Source of the DNA: Bisporella sp. PMI_857
Taxonomy: Eukaryota > Ascomycota > Leotiomycetes > Helotiales > Helotiaceae
Direction of reading: 5' to 3'
DNA length: 64,000 nt
Assembly (NCBI GenBank): GCA_021307315.1
Contig: JAJSPD010000126.1
Coordinates: 1 to 64,000, forward strand
The position numbers were made by a program, and so were the translations under genes. How positions within the stretch are numbered: the stretch's first letter is position 1; each line of letters starts with the position of its first letter. Shown here in pieces: positions 1-11,736 of this stretch. The notes beneath the pieces were generated by a model that made no database searches, was not told the origin of the DNA, and was given only the letters and a program-made list of their open reading frames with translations.

Positions 1-946
1 CCCTGTCCGCACATCACGTCCGCTACGGAGACATCGTTGCCCCATTTTAAAGTTATCACTGGTCTCCGAGTTTCGCACGTGGTCAGCACAAATATTGTAC
101 ATGATCACACTCCAATGCTGAGGTGCGGACCTTTAGATCGATTAATCTGCACCGGATATGCAGGTCATCAAGAAATTGATTCAGGCGCACCCAAATTTAA
201 ATATGGAACTGCAGAGCGTACAATCTTCGTGCTGACCAAGTGTGAAGAGTGGAGACTGATGATGACTTTACAATTGGACCTCTATTCTAGACCTATCTAT
301 GCTAGGCAATAGGAAATAGCGTATAAGTGGCAACTGGTTTAGGTTCATATTGCCATTGCTTGAATATGGCCAATTGCATTTGGATAGTTCTGGCGGAAGT
401 GAAGAGTAACTGCATGTCATCCTTTGGGAGAGTATGGTGGCTCAAGAAAAAGCGCTTATCATATCTGTACCACTTCAAATTCTGCATGTCATCAAAAGCG
501 AAGGAGCTCGAGAGGCACAGCGACAATTAGAGGCGGGGGGGGAGGGGGATGAGCAAGGTTCGGGACCATGACATGGTTTTCCTGATACTGTAATGGCATT
601 TGGCCAACTTGGTGAAGTGACAACCACCCGCGGCACAGCTTAGGAATGAATAATCACGTGGTCAGCTGCGAAAGCAGACGACATAAAGGATAATGAAACT
701 AAGCCATTTAGAGTATTACGTTTTGCACCAGGCTCGGTAAAACTGCTATTCTTACAGCCCGTTTTTTTGCAATTCTTACGGTTCTGAACCAGATTGGGCA
801 AGAGGACGGAGGTTTCAGCCACTGAGTCGAGCAGTGTTGGTCACATGGTAGCCATTGGCTCAGGGGTTAAGAGTTGCAGAGTGGATTCCTTCTCCCTTCC
901 TCTCTTTCTCTCTACTGTAGTATTCGCTCATATGTCAGTAATATGT

Positions 947-1110
947 AATATGCCGTCCGCAACTCTTTGCAGGGATAATATGCTGTCCGCGACTCTTGCA
1001 GGAGCCCTAGTAGGGGAATATGCTGTCCGCAACTCTGGCAAGGGTAATATGCCGTCCGCAACACTAGCGGGGAAATTATGCTTGTCCGCAAATCTTGCAG
1101 GAATTTTGGC
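947..1110. repeat. degenerate GTCCGC tandem repeat
   Basis: About five imperfect units of roughly 27 to 42 bases, each carrying the core ATGC(C/T)GTCCGCAACTCT followed by (T)GCAGG or a variant. Further GTCCGC motifs are scattered on both strands between 1 and 1520. No convincing gene overlaps the array. Confidence 0.6.
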
Positions 1111-2375
1111 AGGTGGTCCCACAACTCTTGTAGCAGGGTCATGTCGGAGCTGGCGATGGGAACGAAGAGGACAATGCTTGGGTAGCTACTGATAGGGCTT
1201 CCATTGTCATCACTACCGGCATGCTGGCTCCATTGTGCGGACGGTATCACCAGTAGTGGTATTGACTTAACTTTAATGTCAGCGCGGTCACGATGATCTC
1301 GGTAGGTCTGAAAATGGATGACCGTCCGTGAAATGAGCCCTCAATGTCAGTACAGATGCGACCTTCCCTAGTTAAGTTTTATTTGGACCGCAAATGATGT
1401 CCACGCCCAGTCGAGGGTCTTCAGTTGACCTCCTCCAGTTAATGACCTGGAATTAATGACATCCCCCATTGATGACCTGCCACAGTTAGGGTCGAATCTT
1501 AATGCGGTGCGGACGTGATGACCTGATGACCTACTTAGTTGGTAAGTGGGCAAATGGTCCATTGCCGAGTATGTGCTTAGCTCCTCACTGTCCAACGCCG
1601 TTGCTGTAAGGTTGTGCACAACTTCAAGGGGAAAAATTGGGCGAGATCGGCTCCACCGACCCTCTCCCCATACTGTGATACCCAAAGAATTCAGTTCTCT
1701 CATGTTCTCTAAGTTATTCTTGCTCTATATTGCCCGAGGAGTACCGTGAAAACTATAAAATGTGCTGCCTTCCTGCAAGTATTGTTTAAGATTCCCATCA
1801 AGTCCATCCTTGTTCCTTACCCCCTCCTCACTTCCCACGTCTTTCTCCCAGGATCTATGGAGGTTTTCCATGCCAAGAGAACGTCTTACAATGTTTGTTT
1901 GCCTCTCGTGTCCATATGAAGTTCAAAGCCTTCTGCTACCTTGCTCGAAGCGAAACTGACGTAGCCCAGTTACGTGGTGAGGACTATGCAGGGTTCATTG
2001 GTTCTAATAAAGGAACTTGGTATTGGCTGCTCATTTGCAGATTCGATACGCAGGATTATCTCACTAAGGTATTAACTGAGGTATGTAAGGTGCCCGTAGC
2101 TCAATTGAGGAAATAGAGCGGTTAGATATGGATTTTGTTGTGTGATTGCAAAAGTTCTGTTCTCGCGCATGTGGTGTTTGTTTCCAGGGTACGACATCAT
2201 TATTGCCTCAGGCCTCAACAAATTATTTTGCCTCTCGTGCTACCTTTGTAAACAAGGCAATACATGGCAATGCACTTTCACGCCTTATAATCAATAACAC
2301 GAAATGAACAAGTGTACCTTATTCATACAAAATTATAATAACAAATATTCTGCACGGACCAGTTTACTTCAGAGG
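1111..2375. other. no gene recognised
   Basis: Only short open frames with no recognisable domain, splice pattern or codon signal. The left end of the window (1 to 946) is likewise without a supportable gene. Confidence 0.4.
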
Positions 2376-4817
2376 ATGGCATCAGAACTTGAAAACCTTC
2401 GGAAAGAGCTTGAGAATGCACAACGCCGCGAGCAAGAAGCACAAAGACGCGAGGTAGAAGAGCGACGACACCGTGAGGAAGAGCAGCGACTCCGTGAAGA
2501 AGCACAAAGACGCGAGGCAGACGAGCGACGACGCCGTGAAGAAGAGCAGCGACTCCGTGAAGAAGAGCAGCGACTCCGTGAAGAAGAGCAGCGACTCCGT
2601 GAAGAAGAGCAGCGACTCCGCAAAGAAGAACGACAATCATACGAGAGAAGAACAGGAAAATCAACCCTGCCTGAGTTCCTCGATGCATGCCATACCCACC
2701 TCTACCTCGGCCTCACCATACAGCCCGACAGCACACAATCAACGCAGGGTAATGCTGCCAATGCAGAGAACAAACCGCGCCCCGATCGGATCTTGCCATG
2801 GCCAAATTTCCACGACCAGCAGGCAGGAATATGGGATGCTTTGATGGAGTCGGAATTTGTGCTAGAACGACATTTCACCTCTTTACACACGCTCGAAGAA
2901 TTAGGAGAGGTCGTGCGGCGGCGCCAGATGGGGTCTGAGTTAGATCTCAACAGCTTCGCTCGCTTCACGGTCGAAGACCCGGTTGCCCAGATCGTTGAGC
3001 GCCTGTACGAAGACACCGTATTGCGATCCCGCTTTGGTCTCAGAGGTACTATCAGGTTCGAAAATCATAGCAACACTCTTAGTCCTGATCGAGCAGCAGA
3101 AGGAATTCAATCACTCAGTATCTCTGCAGGCCCACGACGTTCTAAACGCCTCCAAACAGTGCGGGCAGTAATCAGACTGTCTCTACATCATCAATGCACC
3201 TATCCCGTCCGCGGGCAGACCAGTTTTGTGTTTACAACATATCGGGTAGAGATGGGGAGATGGAGCATCGCGTCGCAGCGTTGACATAGAATATAAAGCG
3301 CCGCATAAATTGACCTTGGCTCATATCAATGAGGGGCTCGGAGAGATGGATTTGAACGATGTGGTGGAGCAATGCGACAACGAGAGCGTGGCAGTCCGCT
3401 GCCGTCGTCTGGTCGCCGCTGTGATTACGCAAGGCTTCTCGTATATGGTCAAGGCTGGTTTGGAATATGGTCAAATTTATACGGGAGAAGCAACGATCTT
3501 TCTGCGCATCCCAGACGATCCATCAACGGTATATTATGCGCTTTCGGTTCCTAAAGGAGATGTGGGTTTGTCAACGGGGTGGGATAAGGACAGCGAGCAT
3601 CCGAATCGATTGCATCTGACTGCAGTTGGCCAGGCTGTTGCATTTACGCTCCGTGCACTGCGAACGCCTCCGCGAGGTGCACAATGGACCAAGAACGCTC
3701 TCGGTCAACTTAAGACGTGGGCTATCATAGTCAAGGATGCTGAGGAGGCCATCGCGATGGATGAAGTGCCGTCCTCGGAATATCAGCCATCCCCCAATGT
3801 TGTGGGAGACGTCATCCGGTCTCCAATTGGTTTCCGACTTCGTAAAAAGACACAAGTTCAGAAGCTTGTCCTTCAGCTACATCGAGTTCTAGCAATGACG
3901 AGGAAGATCCAGATCATGGCCCTGATACCCCAAGCAGACGAGAACCATCAAGTTCCGGCCGCTCCCAATCTCGGTCGACCGGACTGAGCCCTCGTGGTTC
4001 TCAAGTCTCGAAAAAGGAGACGGTGTATAATGGTACGGGCCGCAGGAGGAGCCTCGGGCCCTTTTGTACTTCAAATTGTCTCCTGGGCTTGGTAACGGAT
4101 GGCCAGCTTGACCGATCATGTCCAAATGTTAGGAAACACGGGGCAGACTCGCACAAACTCAACAAATCAACCTTCATAGGAGCCATCCGTAAAATGTTGG
4201 AGGATCAGCTTGACTGTTGCCAGGAAATGAATGTCCATGGAGCTAGGGGCGCATTATTTAAGATTCAATTGCCTCGATACCATTATACATTTGTCGCGAA
4301 AGGCACCGGAGTTGAGTGTGCGGAAGATTTGAGACACGAATCTATAGTCTACCAGCATCTCCAACCCATTCAAGGAAAATATATTCCGGTTCATCTGGGA
4401 GAGACGACAGTTCCAGGACCCTTATACTATGCCGGAGCCGTGGGTATCGTCCGGATGATGTTCCTCAGTTTTGCGGGATATCAGATACAATCACCTATCT
4501 CTAAGGCTGTCATAGAGCAAGCGATTCAAGGTCTGCAGGCTATACATGAGCTCGGGATATTGCAGAAGGATCCTGCGACAAGGAACATACTTGTGTATCC
4601 AGGTGAATCAAGAGTTGCTTGGATAGACTTTGAGCGAGCAGGATTCTTACCTTCTCGAAAGGTCCTCGGTGTGTTATCTCCAAACAGAAAACGGAAGCTT
4701 TGGCCGCCTCAAGAGGGTGGAAGAAAAATACAGATGGACTTTGAAACGGGCACTAGAGCAACCCAGTCAGAGATAAATCAAGCCAGAGCAGAGCTGATGA
4801 AGCTTATATATGGCTAA
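2376..4817 (+). pseudogene. coiled-coil / PD-(D/E)XK-like / kinase-like fungal protein, frameshifted
   Basis: The chosen start is the ATG at 2376, which begins MASELENLRKEL directly before a charged coiled coil (about residues 1 to 90, rich in RxxEEEQR repeats). Next comes a conserved block beginning near LPEFLDACH. A restriction-endonuclease-like strand IEYKAPHKL at 3286-3312 supplies the E-x-K pair. A protein-kinase-like lobe follows at about 4030-4817, with LQKDPATRNIL where the HRD catalytic loop belongs and WIDFERA as the DFG-type segment. The domains lie in successive frames: frame 3 to about 3160, frame 2 to 3285, frame 1 to about 3870, then frame 3 again. Stops lie between them and no GT-AG introns explain the jumps, so I call it a decayed gene. 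Known from the family: fungi carry many such nuclease/kinase fusions, architecturally close to Crinkler-type C-termini. The functional role is inference only. Confidence 0.6.
2538..2621 (+). repeat. 21-bp coding minisatellite
   Basis: Four near-identical 21-base copies of a unit encoding EEEQRLR lie inside the coiled-coil region of the gene starting at 2376. This is expansion-prone coding DNA that would change coiled-coil length in whole heptads. Confidence 0.8.
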
Positions 4818-5298
4818 GACCAGCATGAGACATATTTCGCACTTCTCAATCAGAACACGAACTGAGAAGGTGCGATTGAGAGCTTATGCTTATCTGATCA
4901 AAGTGACAGTATAAACTAGGAACTGAACTGCATAGTAGGATATCATTCGTTTACAGGTAGCTCGCGCACTCGAAATGATGAAGATGCACGTGAAATTGTT
5001 AGGCTTTAAAATACGCGGAAGATTCCTCGAGAGATAGGTAGGTTCGGATTTCGGAAGATCTCTGCTACAAGCTAAGAATATGATTAGCATTATCAATCGA
5101 TTCTGGATACAGGCCTAATGGAACCTGGAACATTAGGTCTGAATTGACTGAACATTCTTTTCCGGCCAACAGATGTTGGGGCCCATTGAGCTTTCGCTGG
5201 TGATCGATGATGGGATCGCAAACCTTTTTCTACTTTCGATGATCATTCGCAAAAAACCGGAGGCCGACGAGTAAATCAGGGCCGCCTTACAATTTCCC
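4818..5298. other. no gene recognised
   Basis: Short frames only. I see no domain, repeat or RNA signature. Confidence 0.4.
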
Positions 5299-5913
5299 AT
5301 GGACCTAATATCAGATATTATTCGTGTGGGTGATAAATTTCCTGCGGCTAATGAGCGCGATGATTGGCGAGAACGGCCAGGAGAAGCCATCACGAGACGA
5401 AGGCAGTACCGCCTTGCTCGAAAATACCACCAGGAAAAGATGCCGCAAGTGCACGAGATGAAGTTGAATTTTATAGGAAGATCGTTTAGACAGGCGAGAA
5501 AGCGTCAACGTAACACCGCAATGGAAGCATACGTTTACAACGCGCAGATGCTCGAAAGCCGAAAGCGAATGGAACATTGTGCTTTGGTCCATAACACGCT
5601 GCAACTCATCTCCACTCCCTCCATCTCCACTCACCGCCCCAACAGTCCACGACATAGACAACGATGCCCTTCCCACCTTCTCACCACCTTGGTCTCCAAT
5701 GTACTCCCGCCTTCTCCAATTTTCATCCCAGACACGGATGTCATGTTCATGCAATTCGGATTCTATCCTGGCAATCCTGAATCTAGGTTCGAGGGCGGGA
5801 TTAGCGGACCGGTTATATCCATGTGCAACACCTCTGCAAGGTTCTATTTTTCAATTTTTGCAGACAGGATGAACGCTACGACTATGCTCACGCTGTCGAA
5901 ACTACAACCATAG
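5299..5913 (+). CDS. unrecognised basic protein, uncertain gene model
   Basis: An ATG-initiated open frame of 204 codons. The first 100 residues are rich in Arg, Lys and Glu and look helical (segments such as RRRQYRLARKYHQEK and RQARKRQRNTAMEAY). The later part reads worse than an overlapping frame from about 5600 to 5720 (TVHDIDNDALPTFSPPW), and another coding-like stretch lies near 5945-6030. This pattern fits either a multi-exon gene whose splice sites I could not place or a decayed one. I do not recognise the family and cannot assign a role. Confidence 0.2.
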   Translation: MDLISDIIRVGDKFPAANERDDWRERPGEAITRRRQYRLARKYHQEKMPQVHEMKLNFIGRSFRQARKRQRNTAMEAYVYNAQMLESRKRMEHCALVHNTLQLISTPSISTHRPNSPRHRQRCPSHLLTTLVSNVLPPSPIFIPDTDVMFMQFGFYPGNPESRFEGGISGPVISMCNTSARFYFSIFADRMNATTMLTLSKLQP

Positions 5914-6342
5914 CCGCTCAGATGCTGTCTTCCGCAACACCATCAACGAGCCCCACACGGCGTCCTTTCCTGTCCCGGAGGTGCAAGATTCTCAGCCTGG
6001 GAATAAGCACTTCGTTCCTCGCACTCCATATAACCTACGGCGGAGATCCTAGAACCTGGGATGATGGCAAAGGTACCGGACTGGTTGCTATCAAGTTTAA
6101 GCCTGAAAGTGTTGAGAATAACCGGCTCGATGATTGGTCCTAGCATTCCCATTGTCTAGGCTGCGATATCAGATCATTTACCGTAAAGTTGTCGGGGGCA
6201 AAATTCCTCCGGCTGGCTGCCATCGACTGACGATCGGATCCGAGCACTGATGCTCGCTCTTTGATTTTTTTTAATGTTTCCAACTTATGCGCGGTAATAA
6301 ACCAGACGGCAAGCCTGCATCCGGAAACCGCGCCCCCCCGCA

Positions 6343-6858
6343 TCAGGCAAGGCGCGGGCACGTGCCCGCCGCCGTTTTCACTCGGCTAAGGTCGAGCCCA
6401 ATTCCTGGAATCCGACCCGGGGCTATCGATGGCAGTGGAGACGATGGAGGCGATGGTGGAGGTGGAGGACCTGTCGTGGAAGGTGGACTGATTCGTGGGA
6501 AAAGTTCATTTCGTATAAACTCTTCCAAGGTTTCGATGCGTTTCTCTGCATTTTCTGCCCGGTGCTCCGCAGCCGCGAGGGCAGTTTCGACGCGTGTAAG
6601 GAGAGCTTTAACTTGCGCCCACTAGTCGGTATCCAATGGTGCTGGTGCTGGTGCTGATTGGGATGTCGTAGCTTTCGTAGAGTTGGTCCTCTTTGCATGT
6701 GGTGGTGAATTGGGTTCGAAAGACTGGGTGCGCTTCAAAGGACGTCCACGAGCGCTCGTAGTTTGGACTGTAATCGACTCATCGCCATTCAATTCGTCAA
6801 GCAATTCGAACGAATTGCCTTTTCGGCTGCTCAAGTTGTTCTTGCTGTTCTTTGGCAT
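6343..6858 (-). pseudogene. decayed LINE ORF1-like fragment
   Basis: Reads from an ATG at 6858 through a basic, Ser/Thr-rich N-terminus (a GRPLKRTQSFEPNSPPHAKR segment) to a TAG at 6622. It then continues in the same frame into a helical block (WAQVKALLTRVETALAAAEH, then EKRIETLEEFIRNEL) and a proline-rich tail. The organisation resembles the N-terminal half of fungal Tad-type LINE ORF1 proteins, before the zinc knuckles. Those knuckles, and any ORF2, are absent. The in-frame TAG and the missing 3' part show it is dead. The MITE at 6896-7534 begins 38 bases upstream of its ATG. The family call is from memory of the pattern and is moderate at best. Confidence 0.4.
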
Positions 6859-6895
6859 TTTCCCCTCCAAAGTGGGTTGGATAAAGGCGCAAGTA

Positions 6896-7534
6896 GTCGT
6901 GAGGGCCACCCACTTTACATGCGTAAAGTAGGTGAGTGTAACAAATAGAGGGCAGCAGGAGGGATTGCAATATAACAGATATGAATACGTGATGGGCGAT
7001 GCAGTTGTAACAGTAATAGATTGATAATAAAAGTATGCTTGTAAGTCTGACAGAAAAACTCAAGCTTGCTTTGTTCAGAAAGCTCTAGCTGTTCCTTATA
7101 TCTTTACTTCTGCTGTAGCTGTGAGCCTGTAGGTGTTGTGGCTGTGAGCCTGTGGCTGAGCTGAAAAGCCTTCAGCTGGCTGTTAGGCTGTCACGATGGC
7201 CGTCTTTAACCGACCCTGGCTGTTACAGTGAGGTCAGCGAAACGTCAGAACCAGCAAAACGTCAATCACACCAAAATTTGTATGGGAAAATTGTGCAAAT
7301 TCAGGTTACAACAACGCTTTAAATTTCTTGCTTATAAAACTTGATATGTATTACATTTAGGACTTAGAAGGAATCGTAAGAGTTAGGTTTTTTTTTTGAC
7401 ACGTTGTATTGCGCGTAATTCAAAAAAGAAATTAGGTGAAGTCGCACCAAAATCTCAAATTGACGTTTTGCTGGTTTTGACGTTTTGCTGACCCTCACCT
7501 ACTTTACGCATGTAAAGCGGGTGGCCCGAACGAC
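6896..7534. mobile_element. TA-flanked MITE with about 75-bp terminal inverted repeats
   Basis: The left end reads GTCGTGAGGGCCACCC and then a CTTTACATGCGTAAAG quasi-palindrome. The reverse complement of the right end reads GTCGTTCGGGCCACCC and then the same palindrome. TA dinucleotides flank both ends (6894-6895 and 7535-7536). If the solo LTR at 6937-7227 and one GTGAG copy are ignored, the left arm continues into GTCAGCGAAACGTCAGAACC and matches the right arm (TCAGCAAAACGTCAAAACC) with few mismatches. The original element was about 343 bases with no coding capacity. TA duplication suggests mobilisation by a Tc1/mariner or pogo-type transposase (inference). Confidence 0.8.
6937..7227. mobile_element. 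solo LTR, 291 bp, inserted in the MITE
   Basis: Begins TGTAACAAATAG and ends GGCTGTTACA, so it has TG...CA ends. It is flanked by identical 5-base duplications GTGAG at 6932-6936 and 7228-7232. Removing the LTR and one GTGAG rejoins the MITE arm. No retroelement coding sequence is present, so this is a recombination product of an LTR retrotransposon. Confidence 0.85.
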
Positions 7535-7656
7535 TAATGAAATTACTACTACTATATTAATCGCCTTAATATGTAGCGTATAAACATCGAAAGACGCATA
7601 ATAACAAATCACAACTCAATCCTGCGCTCCGATTCTCAAAAACCCCACAACTTCGG

Positions 7657-10033
7657 CTAAAAATAACCCTTCAAAGCTTCTGTCGAGCCTGCGCCATTGA
7701 AATCGCATTCGAAATCCTCGCATGCGGTGATAGCCACTTCTAGATGGGACATCGTCACCTGGCACCCCTCTTGAATGGCCAGAGCGTGAGCCGTGGATAC
7801 CAGGTTTTTAATCTGAAAAGATTAGGTGATCAGTTTACTTCTGGAACACGTGAATGATGAACCTGCCTCGCGACCGTTGCGCTCCTTGCCTACCAAAGAT
7901 TCGAAGGCATTGGGGCTGTAAATTGGTCCTCCTTGTGGCGTTACTGCCTTCCCCAAAAGGCCTCGCCAAATACTGGTCCGCTGATCTAGGTTTAAATTAT
8001 CGTACTTCAGTTTGAAGTGGATCCTACTGGCGATGGCGTCATCGATCTGCCTTACCCGGTTGGTGGTGAGGAACATCATTCCTGGATAGTATTCTAGAGT
8101 TCGCAGGAACACACAGACGAGAGCGTTTCGATGAATATCTTGAACTGAGCGCTGCTCAAGAAGTACATCCGCCTCATCTAGGAGAAGGACTGCTTTCCAC
8201 CGAGAAGCGCGCTTGAAGATGCGAGGCAGTCGCTCTTCCACGGCCTCTGCTGTTGTTCCAAGCTCACCGGCTGAGACTGGCATGAGGACCCTTCGGAGAT
8301 GTTCAGCGAGTAACTCGGCCGTCAGGGTCTTACCCACACCTGGTGGTCCGCTAATACAACGTGTCAGTAGAATCATGACGAAACATAGACCAGATATTAT
8401 ACTGCAAAAGAACGCTAAACCCTTGTCCTTTCCCTTCTACAACGTCGTCAAAGGAATTGGTCGTCGCCCTCTTATCATGGGCTTCGAAAAGTGCTTGCAC
8501 GGCTTTCCTTTTCTTTGGGGGGATATGAAGGTCGTCCAACGCCGCTTGTTTCCAGTCAATCTCTTTGATATCGGTGACAGCTAACTCAGCTGTATTAATG
8601 TGTCAGCAGAGGGGAATTTGTCACGACGGCAGGAAGGATCAGATACTCACCCCATCTTCTGTTGCCTAGACTGAACCCAGGAACAGTTGGGCTACAGATG
8701 AGCAGGTCGTCCCCTTTCACCTCTGACGGATCTATCCCGTTGGCCTTGGCCGAGGACGGCGACTTGTCACTAGCCTCGTCAAGATTGATGATGATCCAGC
8801 CAGAGTCTTCATCAGATTCTTTGATACTCGGTCTGGTGTAGTTCGGGTTCTCTTCGCGAAAATAAGCCGCGTCGACCACGACTCGGCTCTTAATAAAAAT
8901 CTCGACAACTCGTTCTTTCTCAATGTAAAATGCCCTGCCTTTATACTCGCCGAGGTGGGTATTCATCATGGACAGAAATTTCCGACCGCATTCAATGAGA
9001 TGGGCCCGCACACTTTTTTCGCCTGGATGGTAACTGAGGGGAAAGATGTCAAGAGCAGTGATTTGTTTCGCCCCACGGAATTTCTCAATAGCATGCTCGC
9101 TTGAGGCTTCCCCAAATACTTTCCCGTCAAAATCCAGATAGCGGGCCTTGATGTAAAAGTATTCTACTCCACCTTTTGCTGTTTTCTCCTCCCCAAATTC
9201 GTACTTGACGCATCTTGGCTGGCCAGTGCCAAAACATTTTGTGAACGCCAGAGTATTTGGCTTGAACAGCGTCCACAGAAGGTCATATGTGATTTCACAC
9301 TCCGGGAGAAGTGAGTCAAGGCGCTCGGTTGTTTGGTATAGGTTCTCTTGATATAACCTACTAACAAGTCAAGATGGGTTAAAGTAGAATGATCAAGAAC
9401 GTTGCCGGATTGTCGATACTCTTCGAGATCGAGGAGGTAGTGGTATAGCAGATTCTGCTCCACCTATGCTCAGTTAGTAGCCATCCTAGCATTTGAGTGC
9501 TTGACCTCGGCTCTAGACTTACCGAAGGCTTCTCTTCCTGTAGGCAGATCCCGTCGACGCGTTGCAGAACTGTCCTGAGGACGTCTCTCAAGCCCGGAGA
9601 TTTAATATCAATGTAATGTATTTGCTTTTGAGTTTTCCTATCTGGCCGTTGTCAGGAGGGAGTTCCTTACATAAACTCTCAAGCGCTTACCAATCCGGGT
9701 GCGGACGACAAAGATATATTCATCGAACTTGTCCTTTCATCAGGTGGGGTTATCGGTTCCACAATCTTATACTTGTATACACTTTGTCCCAGCTATATGA
9801 TATCAGCTTCAGCAAGATAGGACAGGGCCAGGTAAAGCTTACACTTCGCTGACCTTCTTGAATTCTAACGTTGAAGCTCTGGGCTTCGGTTTCGGCTTCG
9901 GCTTCTCAGCGCCGCTCGACGGCTCCACGAGGGAGGGGGGAGACAGCTCTTGCTTAGTATTGATGGACCTGAGAGCTTCCTTGATCTGCTGAGCAAACTC
10001 CAGGCCACCTGTGAAGGTGGCTTCGTTGAACAT
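7657..10033 (-). pseudogene. fungal AAA ATPase (DUF7025-type N-domain), with frameshifts
   Basis: Seven exons can be placed on the minus strand: 10033-9843, 9792-9691, 9641-9523, 9463-8651, 8589-8403, 8350-7867 and 7812-7657. Introns are 49 to 61 bases; the last uses a GC-AG donor. The protein has a Lys/Pro-rich start, the long N-terminal region shared by a common fungal AAA family (segments SPGLRDVLRTVLQRVDG and DLLICSPTVPGFSLG), then the ATPase domain: Walker A GPPGVGKT, Walker B AVLLLDEAD, sensor FLTTNR, and a C-terminal lid helix region. The role is probably protein or complex remodelling; the substrate is unknown. Exon 2 needs one or two single-base corrections, and exon 4 needs one near 9338 (in CCAAACAACC). 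These could be real inactivation or sequencing errors. The start at 10033 is plausible but upstream exons are not excluded. Confidence 0.7.
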
Positions 10034-11287
10034 GTCTGGCAGAGAGTAGGAGAAAAAGTGTCACAGGCGAGGGTGGGGGCTCCAAGTATGTTTTCACAAG
10101 AGTAAGGTAATTGATGGGCACCGTCGTCATAGCGGCTATTGCATCTGTCATCTCTGCACTTGGTCATCGCTCAATATGTCGCCAGTCGATAGAGTTGGGC
10201 TATCTGGTGGCGTGTTTGACACAGGTAGGGACATTGGGGGTGGCATTGAACCATTTCTGTTCGAGGCATTGTTATGTGAAGATAATAGATTCTTTTATAT
10301 ATGTGGTACACACGATATATACAGACTGTGAAGTTTCAGAAAGATGCTTGAAAAGCTGATGTTGGAAACACAGAATATGATGCCAAAATTTCAGAGGGTA
10401 TCTATACCTTATATATTTATGGGTTTCGTATCACTGTCTACAACGGGAGCCATTCTTGCGCGCCAACGCGGGCGGGTCGATTAAGGAAGTTGATTCCGTT
10501 GCCTCCCTGGATGAACCTGTGGCCATGATTGCAGTATGATGCGTTGGCGCCTTGATAATCAAGACGGCCTTACCGATTCATCATACAGCATGGTGGAAGC
10601 AAGACATTGATGTGGAGCATGGATAGCGGTTGGACTAGATATCGTTAGACAAGGAGTTTATGGCGTATCGATGGCGCAGCTCTCCAAAACTGGAACGTCT
10701 CCGTGTGGCATCCTTTCGGTTTAAGATCTTCATTGGTTAAAGCAATCTCGAGACCTGTAGCTTATATGCAGGTCCTCATCCCCGAGTCAGCTAAAGATAC
10801 GCATTGTGCACTAGCCCATGAACCAACTAGCGGGTAGTGATTATGGCACAGCGCACTAGCTCTAGTTATCCATTATCATGTGGAGAATGTCAGAGAAATG
10901 ATCATTTGAAGTAGTGGGCATAGGAGTCCTGACTGTGTGGTCATCAAGAGCGTAAAGTCGAGTGATAGTCTAGCGGCTTTTAGCTCTATCGCTCTAATTC
11001 CTACGCATCGTCATATATTTAAATATTTTTATAGAACTGTATGTTAAAGTATTTTCAAAGCAAAACGGAACTCCTAATAGCTAAGATCCTATAACAACCT
11101 AGGTGCCTATCTCACTTCAAGACTAGCTCTGCAGCTACAATAATCAAAGCGCCCTCTCGCTCAGCTATTGCGCTCAATGATCAACCTTTTATTCCGTGAG
11201 GCCAAACATGCGCCGTGGTCATAGTGTTCTTGATCTAAATTGACCGTTAACTAACGAGAATATGGATATACTGTAGACGACCTTTAC
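10034..11287. other. no gene recognised
   Basis: Moderately AT-rich sequence with many stops in all frames. I see no terminal repeats, RNA gene or conserved motif. Confidence 0.4.
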
Positions 11288-11521
11288 CTAGGTTCTCTCG
11301 AAGTATCTCTTCCACAGCCGGGTCTGTGAGTTCATTCGTGCACGGACGGTGTGCTGAAGAAGCTCGACAGTAGCTGGGTCTGTGGACTGATTCTGGGCAT
11401 TCTCTGAGTGAGCGTCTCCAGGTGTGTCATCAGCCTTGGACGGCTTTGGCTGCTCAGATGACAAGTGATTCGGCGATGTGCTTTGAGGGTCGGTTGTCTC
11501 TGTTGGAGCCATCGTCGGCAT
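11288..11521 (-). CDS. possible small hydrophilic protein
   Basis: A 77-codon ATG-initiated frame, rich in Thr, Ser, Pro and Gln, with a short helical end (RMNSQTRLWKRYFERT). It has no neighbour, domain or splice signal that supports it, so it may be a chance open frame or the first exon of a gene I could not follow. Confidence 0.2.
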   Translation of the reverse strand: MPTMAPTETTDPQSTSPNHLSSEQPKPSKADDTPGDAHSENAQNQSTDPATVELLQHTVRARMNSQTRLWKRYFERT

Positions 11522-11736
11522 AGAGAATTGGTAAATAGCTTAGTGGATCAGATATACACAGAAGTAAACTTCCGAGTCTGCTTGAAGAATTGAGAGGAAT
11601 GAGATGGTGAATGATGAATTTGCAGGGAAATCTGCACCTTTAAATATTTTCCTGCAGCAAACGGCACATCATCCTCTCTATTCAAAAAACGGAGCTGTCT
11701 TGTCAGCTGGTACTTGACCAAGCACCTCTTGGACAC

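Noticed and set aside
2323..2688. Minus-strand and other-frame ORFs over the coiled-coil repeat
   Set aside because: They are products of the 21-bp repeat read in other frames; the plus-strand coiled coil has the flanking conserved domain.
7226..7499. Apparent nested MITE with its own inverted repeats and TA flanks
   Set aside because: The inner arms are continuous with the outer arms once the solo LTR at 6937-7227 and one GTGAG are ignored. A single MITE with an LTR insertion explains everything, and the TA flanks are coincidental.
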